Shown in pieces: positions 13,151 to 25,187 of a stretch of 64,000 bases of DNA. Position 1 is the stretch's first letter; each line of letters opens with the position of its first letter. Source of the stretch: Girardinichthys multiradiatus (taxonomy: Eukaryota; Chordata; Actinopteri; Cyprinodontiformes; Goodeidae); contig NC_061817.1 of assembly GCF_021462225.1 (NCBI RefSeq), positions 7,413,327 through 7,477,326 on the forward strand. The letters run 5' to 3'. The translations under genes and the position numbers were made by a program. A model generated the notes under the pieces. That model saw nothing but the letters and a program-made list of their open reading frames with translations, was not told where the DNA came from and did not search any database.

Positions 13151-14010
13151 GAGACTTTCATAGATCCAGCAAATAAAGGCAATTAGAGCAGTGAAGTTTA
13201 TGTTACATCTCACACTCGGCACCGCTTCCTGAGCTTCATACTCCACTATACTAAGTGGTGGCACACATTTAGTTTGTATCCGACCACAAAACGCAAACAA
13301 GAAAAACAATAAGCCTTTGCTTCACCTAAAAAACTCTCGAACAGACTCAGCATGATTAAGTAATGCGCAAGGTCTGGATAACAAATAATGGATCAATTGT
13401 TCTTCTGAGCTTAAAGGATGCATTCATTGTCAAAAATGAAAAAGAAATAGAAAAAATAACTAAATTTGTTCATATATTTGGTGCTAACTAGAAAATTGTC
13501 TCTGTGGACACATCATGTATCTTCTATATAAAGTATACGAGTGTCAAATTTGACAAGTCTTATGGAAAACTGCTCCACTTGTTGTATTTGGGAAAAATGA
13601 ACATGGTTGTCCACATAAAAGTAAAACACTGAGGTATGTAACTTAACTCCATTTAGAGAAAACCTTTTCGCCTTAATATCTTCCTTACATTACCTACACA
13701 TACTTAGCAATGCTTTACCAAGATTTAGCATATAATGGCTATGCTAGAGTCTCCTATGGGACTAAAACAGAAATGTTGTTGAATCCTTGCAACTACAAAA
13801 TGGCTACATGTTAATGATCACTAGAGTCAACTCTGTGCTGTAATATCAAGCTTAAAAAAGGCCAGTTAATTGCTATCCTATTTTGTTTTTTACCATTTAT
13901 TGCCATTTGTTTTTTACCTAAAAATCTGAAAAGTTTGGGGAGCATTTGTACTCTGTACCCCTGAAATAAAATCAATTGCAACCAGCTGCATTTAGAAGTC
14001 AACCAATCAG
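13151..14010. other. No recognisable feature
   Basis: AT-rich sequence without a conserved frame, RNA gene or identifiable repeat. Short open frames here show no family motif. Confidence 0.4.
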
Positions 14011-14014
14011 TAAA

Positions 14015-14840
14015 CAGTGATTTCCTGTGTGCAGTTTAAAATCAATATGAATCCAGCTGTTTTGTGAAAGCCTCAGAGAACATTAGTGAACAAACAGCAT
14101 CACAAAGACCCAGAAAGTTGTAAAAAGTTTAAAGGAGAGTTCATTTTTACTTTACAGAGCACAGTTCAATCCATCGTCTGAAAATGGAAAGAGCATGTCA
14201 CATATCCAAATCAGTCAAAACATGTCATTCACCTAAACTGTCAGGCTGGGCAAAGAGAGCAATTAACACAAGGAAGCAGCCCAGAAGTCCATGGTAACTC
14301 TGGAGGAGCTACAGAGATCCACAGGTCAGATGGGGGAATTTCTTGACAGTACAGTTACAAGTTGTAAACACCTATAAACCTGGTCTTTATGGAAGAGTGG
14401 CAAGAAGTGGACACAATTTGAAGGAGAACCTTGAGACTTCACATTTTTAGGCTGCCACAAGCCCTGTAAGAGGCACAGCAAACATGTGGTGTAACATGTC
14501 CTGTCAGATCAAACCAAAGTTGAACCTTTTGACCTACATGCAAACCAATATGTGCATCATAATCCAGCACTGCACACCAACCCCATGGGAAACATGGTGG
14601 TGGTAGAATCATGTTGTGATGATGCTTTTCTTTCGCAGGGACTAGGAAGCTTGTCAGAGTTAATGGAAAGCTGGACTAAATATAGTGCAGTAGGACAATC
14701 CTAAAGATACGCCAGAACTACGATGAAAAAGTTAAGATCAAGTGTATTCATACAAGATGAGGGCGTCTGTGTTTCATTGCTCCTTATGATAAAGCCTTGG
14801 GCATGAAATTAATCACACAGTTTAGAGACGGATGAATGTT
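14015..14840 (+). mobile_element. Degenerate Tc1-like element
   Basis: The plus strand tracks the fish Tc1 transposase gene: AAACTGTCAGGCTGGGCAAA (about 14236), GGTAACTCTGGAGGAGCTAC (about 14293), CTTTATGGAAGAGTGGCAAG (about 14385), GGGAAACATGGTGGTGGTAG (about 14587) and GGACTAGGAAGCTTGTCAGA (about 14639). Stops and indels destroy every frame. It is probably the same broad family as the relics in epn2 and b9d1 introns. Confidence 0.65.
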
Positions 14841-16079
14841 GATGGATTTATGATCAAAATTTATTCAAAAATCTCCCTCTCAGATATTTGAAACCCCATG
14901 GCTTGATGTTCAAATCACTTGCTGTATTTTATTTTATTTTTTGGGTGTGGCCAGATCAGCTGTTTCAAACATAGCAGTAACCCCCACCCACCCAGGGTCT
15001 GTGTTGTTATTCTCCCCTGTTATTCATCCCTTTTTTCTCTTGCCTGTCTGATAGGTCTCTGTGTATCCAGCTGACTCGGAGGCCCACCCTGAGCCTCTGA
15101 CCTTTGATGCTCCCCAAACAGCAGCTCTCTTTTCAACCACCGTTGGTTCATTCCTTTTTCATCTACGCTGTATCGGTTTTGTACCTTCAGCACTCTTTGC
15201 CAACAGCAGTTTGTGATTCGTCTTACTCGCTTGTCACTTTACAAAAGATTTACATTTATCTCTCTCAATCTCCTCCTTTAGTACCAATACATTTTTGGCA
15301 TAATATTCTCCAGCCCCTCACCTGTAATGCTATCTCCATCAGTTTTTGTGACCTTATAAGCACTTCTCTGTCATTCCTTTAATACCTCTTTCATTCTTAC
15401 TGACCAAATTGGACCTTATTTGATTTTTCTGACTCATCTTGAGAGCTTTGATGCCTCATGCTCCCATTGCCTATCTCTTTCATGCCCCTGTTTAGCCTGT
15501 TTCTGTTTTGTCTCATCTCTCTGACCCCCTTTCTTTCCCTTTCCCATCTCTGCAGCCCTTCTCGTTTCTGCCAAATGCCTGATTTAGATTCAGACAGCTT
15601 CATGGATGGTGGCCCAGTAAAAGTTATTGCAGTGCAGCCACTCCAAAGGGGCCACTTTTGGGCTAGGTGGGATTCGATTTCTTTGGACTTTTTCACTGAG
15701 TCAATGGTTCCAGAGTGTGCTTATAGAATTTTTTAGGCCAAAGGCATGTATCAGAGGGATGAACATGAAAGCCCATAGCGTGATATGTGATTGAAAGTGA
15801 CATTTTGTTCTCTGCTTCCAGTGCTTTTATGGTGGAAATGTCCTGAGAAGAGGCTTTTAAAAATGGAAGCAAACTGTCATGACATATTTATATAATTAGC
15901 ATAAAACAATTCTTTTGATCAAATCTTCGTCATTTTAATCTATAGTAGCTCTTTAAATGAACTGAAATAACTTTACCTCCCAAGTTAGGAAGGAAGTGGG
16001 CAGGGGGTAAGGTGGGGTCGACGATAAAGAGAGTAAAGAGAAGAGATGGAAAATGATTGATGAAGAACTAAAGGAAAAA
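14841..16079. other. No recognisable gene; pyrimidine-rich stretch
   Basis: The interval 14990-15600 is T/C-rich on the plus strand and gives several 90-100 codon open frames on both strands (for example 15104-15382), none with a recognisable motif. I see no repeat termini and consider the frames compositional. Confidence 0.35.
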
Positions 16080-18425
16080 TGTTAATAGAAAGCTAAGTGA
16101 AAAAGAAGATGCTTCCCAGCCTCACCTGCTTCTGCCGGTCCTTCAGGAAGCTGGAGATCCACTGACAGGTGGAGGCTGGGACTTTGAGCTGGGTGAGCTT
16201 CTGGTGGAGGATGTCTGGGTTTTATAGTGTTGAAGAATGAGCTGAAGTCCACAAACAAGATTCTGGCATACATCCCTGGGTGGCTGAGGTGTTGCAGGAT
16301 GAAGTGTAGTTCAGAGTTGAATTCGTCATCTGCTGACCTGTTTGGCTGGTAGGCAAACTGCAGAGGGTCCAGCAGGGGGCCTGTGATGCCCTTCAGATGC
16401 TTCAACACCAGGGGGTGGTTTGCGTATGGCAAGAATTTGTGTCTGAATGGGATGTGAAGGAGTTGGGTTGAGGTGTGAACTGCTGCTTTTCATACCTGCA
16501 GTAGAAGCTATTCAACTGCTTTGCCAGGGTTTCTGCTCAGGATTGGGTGAATGGCTCCTGTAGGCTGTCAGGTTTTTCAAACCAATCCAAACAGCAGAAG
16601 CCTTTCCATGTGAGAAGCTTTTCTTTAGCTTCTCACTGTAGCTTCTCTTTACTGCTTTGATCTCCTTGGTCAGTTTGTTCCTGGCCTGCTTGTACAGGGC
16701 CCGGTCCCTATGGGTGTGAGCCTCTTCCTTATCCCTGCACATCTGCCTCAGATAAGAAGTGAACCAAGGTTTATTGTTATTGTTTGTGCAGAAGGTTGTG
16801 GTCTGCACACACATGTCCTCACAGAAACTGATCAGAATCAGAATCAGAATCAGAAAAGCTTTATTGCCAAGTACGTTTTTGGACATACAAGGAATTTGTT
16901 TTGGCGTAGTCGGTGCAATACAGTACAAATTAAACAGTATAAACATATCTACAATATAATATAAATATATGTGCACAGTTTTAAGTGAGTGAGAGTAAAT
17001 ATAGAGCAGTATAAGATGCAAGAGCAATACAACAGTGCAGGTGATCATTGTGCAAGTATGGCAGTGCAAGTAAAGCAGGAGTCCATGCTGAGCGTTAATG
17101 TAACGCATAGAGTTACAGGTTACAGGTGTCCTGTCAGCAAAAAAAGGGGGGGTGTGGGGGAAAGGGAGAGTGTCAGGGTGGTTTCCGGGCTTTGTTAACC
17201 AGGCTGGTGGCAGATGGGAAAAAACTGTTCTTGTGGCGTGAGGTTTTGGTCCGGATGGACCGCAGCCTCCTGCCAGAGGGGAGAGTCTCAAAGAGTCCTT
17301 GACCGGGCTTGGAGGGATCAGCCAGAATCTTCCCTGCCCGCTTCAGGGTCCTGGAGGTGTACAGTTCCTGGAGCGACAGTAGACTGCAGCCAATCACCTT
17401 CTCAGCAGACCGAATGACACGCTGCAGCCTGCCCTTATCCTTGGCTTTAGCAGCGGCGTACCAGATGGTGATGGAGGAGGTGAGGATGGACTCAATGATG
17501 GCTGTGTAGAAGTGCACCATCATAGTCTTTGGCAGGTTGAATTTCTTCAGCTGCCGCAGGAAGAACATCCTCTGCTGGGCTTTCTTGATGAGGGAGCTGA
17601 TGTTTGGCTCCCACTTGAGATCCTGGGAGATGATGGTTCCCAGGAAGCGGAAAGATTCCACAGTGTCAATTGTGGAGTCACAGAGGGTGATGGGGGCAGG
17701 TGGGGCTGGGTTCTGCCTGATGCATAATGTCATCACTTCAGTTAGTTGGTTTAAATCAGTGGCTGAAGTTTCAAAAGCAGTCCAATCTGTGCAGTCAAAG
17801 CAGGCCTGTAACATCTGCTTTGACTCATCAGTCCACTTTTTAACAGTCCAAACCACAGGTTTGAAAGATTTGAATTTCTGCCTGTAGGTTGGGTGAGATG
17901 GACCAGAGAGTGGTCAGAAAGTCCCAAGGCAGCCCTGGCGACAGCATGATATGCATATTTTAAAGTAGTGTAGTAGTGGTCCAGAGTTTTTTTTAAATCC
18001 CTGGTAGGACACTTAATGTGCTGTCTGTGTTTGGGAAAATCTCCCAGAATAACGATGAGAGAGTCTTGATGTTTTTACTCCACATCTACTATCAGCTCAG
18101 CCAATTGTTTTTCAACATTTACAGTGGAGCCTTGAGGTGGTATGTAAGCGCCAACCAGTTTAATTGAGAAGAACACCCTCATTGAATAAAACAGTTTACA
18201 GTTTATGAAAAAGGACTCCAGGTCAGGACTATATGTCTTCTTCAACACGTTGATATCTCTGCACCAGCCTTTGTTTATGTAAAAGCAGATTCCACCTTTT
18301 TTCCCCGATAAGTCGCTTTGCGGTCTGCTCTAAACAGCTGAAAGCCCAGTATCAGAAGTGTGCAGTCCGAGGTGTTATCACTCAGCCAGATTTTGGTAAA
18401 CCCATTATAGGAAAGAATGTCATTC
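16080..18425 (-). mobile_element. Old CR1/L2-like LINE relic, split by a younger copy
   Basis: Read on the minus strand from 18425, the DNA encodes broken endonuclease pieces (GFQLFRADRKA near 18320; LGLSDHSLVHLTQ near 17905), then a linker (KWTDESKQMLQACFDCTDW to LTEVMTLCI). After the nested insert at 16833-17716 it resumes with SFCEDMCV, NNNNKPWFTSYL, KRSYSEKLKK and the reverse-transcriptase start [20 protein letters not shown] and [15 protein letters not shown]. Stops and frameshifts are frequent. Order and wording match the intact element at 56.3-59.4 kb, but it is clearly older. The reverse transcriptase end and 3' tail of this copy are missing beyond 16080. Confidence 0.82.
16833..17716 (-). 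mobile_element. 5'-truncated young CR1/L2-like LINE nested in the old relic
   Basis: This 884-bp insert contains the last part of the reverse-transcriptase ORF, beginning at [12 protein letters not shown] and ending KARKPP at 17173, then the 3' UTR and an ATTCTG-type hexamer tail (CAGAATCAGAATCAG on the plus strand at 16833). It is nearly identical to the 3' end of the intact copy at 55.99-59.4 kb. CTGAT at 16828-16832 and again at 17717-17721 is a 5-bp target-site duplication, and removing the insert rejoins the old LINE protein sequence (TLCI to SFCED). This is target-primed insertion of a 5'-truncated copy. Confidence 0.88.
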
Positions 18426-18499
18426 GTTCCTATTTAATGGTGCAATTGATGCTATGTATTAGCATATTTTTTCTATTTTTTGAAATTCAAACCATTATT

Positions 18500-19260
18500 A
18501 CTTCAGTTCTTGATACACACAACAAAAATGCATGGGTTTTCCACATTTTCAACCCCCTAATTGCAGATTTTGTTGATTTAATTTTTTCTCCTGTCTAATC
18601 TTATCAATCCAATTCTTTCTAGGTTTACTCAATTTCAAACAAAAGCACAGTCTCTAAACAGAGTAGCAAATAAAATTCAAAAGAAATGGCTGATAAAAAG
18701 TTTATTTCATTGAGTGAAATAAATATTTGTTCCTCTATCAAAGCATGACTTTATTGACAAGCATAGCCCCCAGTCATTTTCTGTGGCTGATCGACAGGTT
18801 TTTACACATCTCGGGTATTTTTGCCCACTCCTCTTTAGTTTGTTGCTTGCTGCTGACAAATGGTCATGTTTTCTTTCATCAGTTTCCCAGCTGATATTCT
18901 TGGAGCCCAGTCAAGTCTAGTGCAGATCTACTGTCTTGTGCTTGACAACTTTTGACAGCTCTTTAATTGTTCCACGGTGGAGAGGTTGGAAATGAGGAAA
19001 ACTGACTCTCAGTGGACAGGTAAGCTTTGAACACATAACAAGTTAAAGTCAGGAGTATCTGTATTCAGCATATGAACATAGCTAATCTGTGGGAGCCAGA
19101 ATTTTCGGTGTGTTGTAGGGGATCAAATATTTATTTCATGCAAATTATTTTTTAAATTTTACGTAACATATGTTTTCTCAAATTTTCATAGAAATTCGGT
19201 GTATCCACGTTAAAATTAAATTACTATAATTAACTGAACTATGGTGTCAAATGCTGATTT
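18500..19260 (-). mobile_element. Internally deleted Tc1-like relic
   Basis: The middle (TTTTTGCCCACTCCTCTTTA at about 18818 and CCACGGTGGAGAGGTTGGAA at about 18972) matches the minus strand of a common fish Tc1 family whose ends read GGGGATCAAATACTTATTTC. An end-like GGGGATCAAATATTTATTTC occurs at about 19118. Most transposase sequence between the N-terminal and regulatory parts is missing. No frame remains. Confidence 0.5.
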
Positions 19261-19269
19261 AGAGATGAT

Positions 19270-21285
19270 CTTTTTTTTCATCTCGTCTTCATTATTGCGA
19301 CAGCCTTTTTATGAGCAGGAGTCAGTGGCACAGAAAATGCAGAAGGGACATTTATTTAGTTTAAAATGCATAAGTGTCTTGCCCAACAGCACATCAACAT
19401 GGTGTGGCCCTTTAAGTAAACCCACAACTTTCTGATTGAAAGACTGACAGAAGAAACCCCAAAACATCTAATGGGTAAATGTGCAACTGTATTAAGTATC
19501 AAGTTTTACTCTGTATGTATACGTTTGTTAAGAAGTAATTTTAATACATTGACCGCTATTCTTGTCTTTTTTCAACACGTCTTTACACTGGGGTAGGTAA
19601 GAAACGTTTTTGTGTTTGGTGTATTTTTGCTAAGAAATAGTAAAAAGGTTTAGTATTATTTTCAAATGGGTAGAGGTTGAGAGCATTTCAAATCTAGTTT
19701 TGATTTATATTTGAGATCATTTTACCACCAAATTATGTTCACATTTTCACCATCTGACCCAAGGTTTCACCCTTAGATGAAAATAAACTGTCTGGGATTG
19801 TAATATCACTGTTTCTGTGCACAGGTTGTTTGGGTTGTTTCTGCTCTCTCACTTTGTCCAGGGTGTGACAGGCAGGTGCAGCCTCTGCAGCTGCAACTTT
19901 TTAAGGCTAGGATGTGAATAAGAGGGCCTGGATCCCCAGAACCAACGCCAGATTGTTTGTTCTCATGAATGGTAAACAGGCTCACCTCTTTATGTGTGTT
20001 TCTCTCCATTATCCAAGTTTGATCGTCTTTTTGTCCTCCTTCAGATCCTCCTGAAGATCTAAGCTTTATTATTGAATACCCGGAAGTCTCATTCCTTAAA
20101 CAGGCATCTACTGGGAAATCATTGCGCTGACCTCCTTCCCAGTTTCACAGCTTATCTGGTGTTCACACAGAAACCTCCACCATCACCTCCCTCGTACTCA
20201 CCTGCCTGTCCCCCCTCCATCTGAAACAAGAAAAAGAATATCATCACAGCTCAAACTCATGTCAAACAGGAGGGTGACAATCAGTCAATCAATCAGTTCA
20301 GTGACGTGACTTACTTTTCCCTGGTTCATCCTCCAACCCAAGAACAGTAAGAATGTCTACACTTATATTAACTCCTCATTTTCATTCACACCCAGCCTAA
20401 CTGTTCCTCTCCCCCTAGTGGCCACCTGGAGACCTGCCTCGAGTCCAACCGATCTGCTCTCTCATCTTGTTGAAAGAACGGAAAATAAATCTTTTAAACC
20501 TTCCCTGCTTTGTCATGATTGTGACCAGTTCAGAATCTTTAAGAATCATTACGACAGGGATGTTCAAGAACAACACAGGAACCATCAAAGTTCAAGTCTA
20601 ACATGACTTAGAAGATGCAGAGACATCAGTGTGACTGTAATGGTAAAGTTAAAGTTTTACCATTACAGTGGGCTGAGTTGTTTCTGACTAAGAAATCAGC
20701 GATTGCTCATAAGTCCACACTTTTAAGGTCAACAATGTGCACCAGCCCAGATGGACAAGCCAAATGCCATAAATTCAGATTGATAAAAGTGTCAAGTAAA
20801 CTTCTGACCTCAAATGTATAGTTAGAGTGGCTTAGTTTATCCTGAGCTATCTTCCTTATTTTTTACCTCCGTCTTCTTCCCTCCCTGTTGGTTGGAGTAA
20901 GGGGGAGTCAGGTTTAGCCTAAACCGGCTCAGTTATGGTTGAGGTGCAAACACACACTCCATTTCTACTACCTGTATGACCCCTTCTCTTTTCCAAGGGT
21001 TATAATCAGTCTGACAGAGGGAGGTATCCCAATCATTGTGGTTTTTAGTATAACAATGACCATCAGTGGGACCCTTTGTGAGGTTCCTTGAGATGACATT
21101 GTTGTAAATAAGCAGCGTTTAACTAAATAATCTGAACTGAAACTATCTGTGTAGTTATGCTGCTATAGGCTTAGGCTGCTGGAGGACATAATGACCACTT
21201 TCACCCTCTTCGCTACATTCTCACACTACTCTCCAATTTTGCATTATTTGCTGTTATTTCAGCTTTTAACCTTGTTCTCTCTTTT
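19270..21285. other. No recognisable gene; one short palindrome
   Basis: No conserved frame. A 13-bp perfect inverted repeat (CTGTAATGGTAAA at 20635-20647 and TTTACCATTACAG at 20656-20668, 8-nt loop) is present. The right part (from about 20390) may be upstream sequence of the retroposon that ends at 22065, but I cannot place its 5' boundary. Confidence 0.35.
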
Positions 21286-21289
21286 CTCT

Positions 21290-22065
21290 TCCTAGAAGCT
21301 ACACCTGGCCTGGCTCTGTGTCTGCCTGTGACACCTTTCTGGAGAGGGGAATTGTCCGAGCTTCTGCTGGCAACAACTTAATGCTCACCCTCTACCGATG
21401 ATCCACATAGCCCCGTCTTTTAGTGTTTAACCCTTTCTCTCTCCTAGACATGGAAATTGACTGGGCTTTTACTGTAACTAATTATATGTGCTCTCTTTCA
21501 GACTCTAACCTTGAAAACTGGCTCAGAGTTTATCTGTTCTTTCTTTCTAGGTGAAACAACTAAAGCAGCTACATCCATTAACATTTACTTTTCCTTCCCA
21601 TAGAAAGTACTTCTGGATCAGTGCTTCTGTGTTCTTTTTGTGTCTCTGCTCTGTTCTCTCAAACCCTCAGTCGGTCGTGGAAGATGGCCGCTCACACTGA
21701 GCCTGGTTCTGCTGGAGGTTTCTTCCTGTTAAAAGGGAGTTTTTCCTCTCCGCTGTCGCTACATGCATGCTCAGTATGAGGGATTGCTGCAAAGTCAACG
21801 CCAGTGACTGTCCACTGTCTCTACATGCTCATCCGGGAGGAGGGAATGCTGCAAGTCACTGACTGAATGCAATCTGCTGGGTTTCCTTAGACAGAAAAAC
21901 TTTTTATCCAATTTGAATAAAAAGCTAACTCCGACTGCACTATTCAATGGTTAGGATTAATTGGAATGTATGTACCTGACTGTTGTGAAGTGCCTTGAGA
22001 CAACATGTGTTGTGAATTGCCGCTATATAAATAAAACTGAATTGAATTGAATTGAATTGAAATGT
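21290..22065 (+). mobile_element. Retroposon with AATTG-repeat tail
   Basis: The block includes GAGCCTGGTTCTGCTGGAGG (about 21698), TAAAAGGGAGTTTTTCCTCT (about 21731), GTGAAGTGCCTTGAGACAAC (about 21985) and CCGCTATATAAATAAAACTG (about 22019), and ends in tandem GAATT units (about 22040-22060). This is a very common teleost interspersed repeat with a LINE-like simple tail. It has no long coding frame. The class (LINE 3' end versus SINE-like) is unresolved and the 5' boundary is approximate. Confidence 0.6.
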
Positions 22066-22664
22066 AAGCTAATCCTTGTGTCAGAATTAATTTATATACT
22101 CCATGTCATACCTGTGCCTTAATCTACAATGACATACCTATAAAACAAAAGCAGTAAGGCGGACTCATGGGTAATCTCCAAATGTGGTATTTGCTTTTAT
22201 TGCATTTTAAATGATCCTTTTGCTTAAAAGCCTAACTACATTTTAAATTGGTCTTCCTGCGATATCAGGCAACTACCAGCACAGCACTTCAATCTGACAT
22301 TCACACATACAGGTTTGAGCATGAATGACACTTTTACCATCACCTCCTTCTTTATTGTGGAGGACAACTGCCTAATTTTAGGCTGCTGATCAACTTCTGT
22401 ATTTCTGACTTGAGTAATATTGTAATCAGCAAAAAAGAAATGAATGAAATCATGAGCAGATTGACTGATAGTAAAAGCAACCACCACATCTGGTGCAGTG
22501 GATGTAGGAAGGTGGTGAGATAGGTGGGGTTTAAAGTGATTAGCTGAAATATTTCCTTAGAATCTTTTTGCATCTAAAATCATTATCTCTGCTGCCACAC
22601 AAATCCTTTATTCAAAATGAGTCTAGCTATTAGAACAGGTTGTGCTGTACATCTATCCTTTTTT

Positions 22665-24870
22665 TTTCAATTCAAATTCAATTCAAAAATACTTTATTAA
22701 TCCCAAAGGGAAATTAAATGTTGTTGTAGCTCATATTATGAAGGTTTCTTCAAAGAGCCATTGTAGATGCTGATGGCAGGAAGGATCTCCTGTAGCGCTC
22801 CGTCCTACAGCAGATCTGAAGAAGCCTCCGACTGAAGACACTCTGTTGTTGTAGGACAGTCTCATGAAGAGGATGCTCAGGGTTCTCCATAATGTTCTTC
22901 ATTTTATGAAGAATCCTTCTTTGCACAATGATCTCCAGAGGTTCTAGAGGAGTCCCCAGAACAGAGCCACCCTTCTTTATCAGCTTGTTGAGCTTTTGTA
23001 AGTCCCTGGCATCTTGCTGCAATCACCAAAGGACCTAAGCTTCCTCATGAAATACAGTCTCCTCTGTCCCTTCTTGTAGATGGCTTCACAGTTGCATCTC
23101 CACTCTAGTCTATTGTCCAGGTGAACACCGAGGTATTTATACTCCTCCATCACCTCCACCTCTTCTCCCATGATAGAAATAGTTTTTGACTTATTCCTGT
23201 TTCCCTTAAAATATACAATCATCTTCTTTGTTTTAGTCACCTTCAAAATGAGATGATTGTTTCCACACCATGCCACAAAGCGGTCCACCACCTTCCTGTA
23301 CTCAGCTTCTTGTCCATCTCTGATCCACCCCACGACTGCAGAATCATCCGAGTATTTCTGCAGATGACAGGAGTCTGTCTTGTACTGGAAGTCTGAGGTG
23401 TACAGAGTGAAAAGGAATGGTGAGAGTACAGTCCCCTGTGGTGCTCCTGCGCTGCTGACTACCTGGTTAGACTCACAACCCTTCAGTCTCACAAACTGTG
23501 GTCTGTTTGTCAGGTAGTCTTTGATCCAGGAGATTGTTGAGGCCTCCACCTGAGTCTTCTGGAGTTTCTGACAAAGCAAATCAGGTTGGATTGTGTTAAA
23601 TGCACTGGAGGAATCAAACAACATGATCCTCACAGTGCTGCTGGCTTTGTCTAGATGACAGTGGGTTTGTTGAAGCAGGTGTATGATGGCATCTTCAACT
23701 CCAACTCCACAGCAATAAGCAAACTGAAGGGGGTCCTGATGGTTTACTGTTTGCTTACTCAGGTGGGCCAACAGGAGTCTCTCTAGGACCTTCATGATGT
23801 GGGATGTCAGGGAAACAGGTCTATAGTCATTGAGGACTGATGGATGAGCTTTCTTTGGTACCGGAACAAGACAGGAGGTCTTCCACAACACCGGAACCTT
23901 CTTCTGGGCCAGGCTAAGATTGAAGAGGTGCTGCAGAATCCCACAGAGCTGCTCTGCACAGGCCTTCAGGACTCTAGGGCTGACATGATCTGGACCTGCA
24001 GCCTTATTCCGATTCAGTCTCTCCAGTTGCATCTTCACTTGACTTCTTGAGACACACAGGTGGAAGGGGGAAGCAAAGGGAGCATCAGCATCTTCTGATA
24101 TGGTTGAAGGCAAACATGTAGAAGCAGAAGGGTCTAGGGCTGAGGTGGAAGATAAAACATTTGAGGTGTTACTGGACAGCTGTGGGTCCTGTGGGTCAAA
24201 GGAGGGTGGAATGTCTGTTTGGCTGTGAGCAGGAGAGGAGGATGCAAAGCTTGTTTCTGAACTGAACCTATTGAAGAATGTGTTCAGTTCATTGGCTCTG
24301 TCTAGACCTTCATTGGTCTGATCATCCTTCTGCTTTAAGCCTGTGATCTTCTTCATCCCTGTCCACACATCTCTGATATTGTTTTGCTGGAACTTGCTCT
24401 CCAGCTTCTTCTTGTACACCTCCTTGCTGTCTCTTATTTTGACTTTAAATTGCTTCTGTATACTCCTCAATAATTCTCTGTCTCCCTCACTGAAGGCTCT
24501 TTTTTCTTGTTAAGCAGGTCCTTCAGGTCACTGGTGATCCAAGGTTTGTTATTGGGGAAGCATCTCACGGTTCTGGTGGGGATGATGTTATCCACACAGA
24601 AGTTTACATAGTCGGTTACACACTCAGTCATGGCATTGATGTCCTCTCCATGTGGCTGGCACAGTGCGTTCCAGTCTGTAGCCTCAAAGCAAACTTGCAG
24701 AGCTTCTTCAGCTTCCTGTGACCATTTTCTCACAGTCCTCTTTATTACAGGTTGCCTCTGAACAAGGGGCTTATATTTCGAGCAGAGAAAAACAAGATTG
24801 TGATCTGATTTGCCTAGAGGAGGTCTTGCTGTAGAGATGTATGAGTAATGATACACATTATTTCCACATC
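22665..24870 (-). mobile_element. 5'-truncated Rex1/CR1-like LINE relic
   Basis: On the minus strand the element starts inside the endonuclease domain (GKSDHNLVFLCSKYKP near 24806), continues through a linker (NNKPWITSDLKDLLNKKK) and a long reverse-transcriptase segment (22980-24470). The catalytic box is altered: the expected FADD reads YSDDSAVVG. A frameshift in an A-run near 24508 separates the first two parts. A deletion near 23022 removes about 25 codons before DARDLQKLNKLIKKGGSVLG and RYRRSFLPSA. The 3' tail (ATACTTTATTAATCCC and AATTCAATTC units at 22668-22705) is typical of Rex1/CR1-type fish LINEs. Clade is inferred. Confidence 0.8.
22980..24470 (-). pseudogene. Reverse transcriptase segment of the LINE relic
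   Basis: A 496-codon open frame. Visible RT landmarks include RLNRNKAAGPDHVSPRVLKA, PVLWKTSCLVPVPKKAHPS, NDYRPVSLTSHIMKVLERLL, MLFDSSSAFNTIQPDLL, GAPQGTVLSPFLFTLYTSDF and the palm box as YSDDSAVVG, then MEEYKYLGVHLDNRLEW. The frame loses continuity with the endonuclease remnant upstream (24467-24856) through a frameshift and with the C-terminus downstream (22750-23022) through a deletion. Retention of so long a frame suggests moderate age. It is not expected to be functional. Confidence 0.75.
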
Positions 24871-25153
24871 ATCCTCTGGTGGCTTTTAAAGTCAACTACT
24901 GATGTCGAGACATCTGCAGCTGTCGAGACATTCTGTCTCTTAAGAAAACAGAAGTCCTAGCTGTTTGTTGCTGTCCTTCAAACCCAGTTTATTGAGTTGC
25001 TGCTGTTGCTGCTCATTCTCGACACCTGCCTTTGTTTCTGGTTAAACCATTTGTTGTCTAAATGTTCTTTTTCATCGCCTTACCTAGAATGCACTGCATC
25101 TAGCATGCATGACATTTTTTCAGTGCCCCAGTGTTTGTCAGTGCATGGGTGCA

Positions 25154-25187
<34 letters not shown>

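Noticed and set aside
15104..15736. Several 90-100 codon frames on both strands in a T/C-rich stretch
   Set aside because: They overlap antisense to one another and are compositional; no splice-consistent exon or domain was found.
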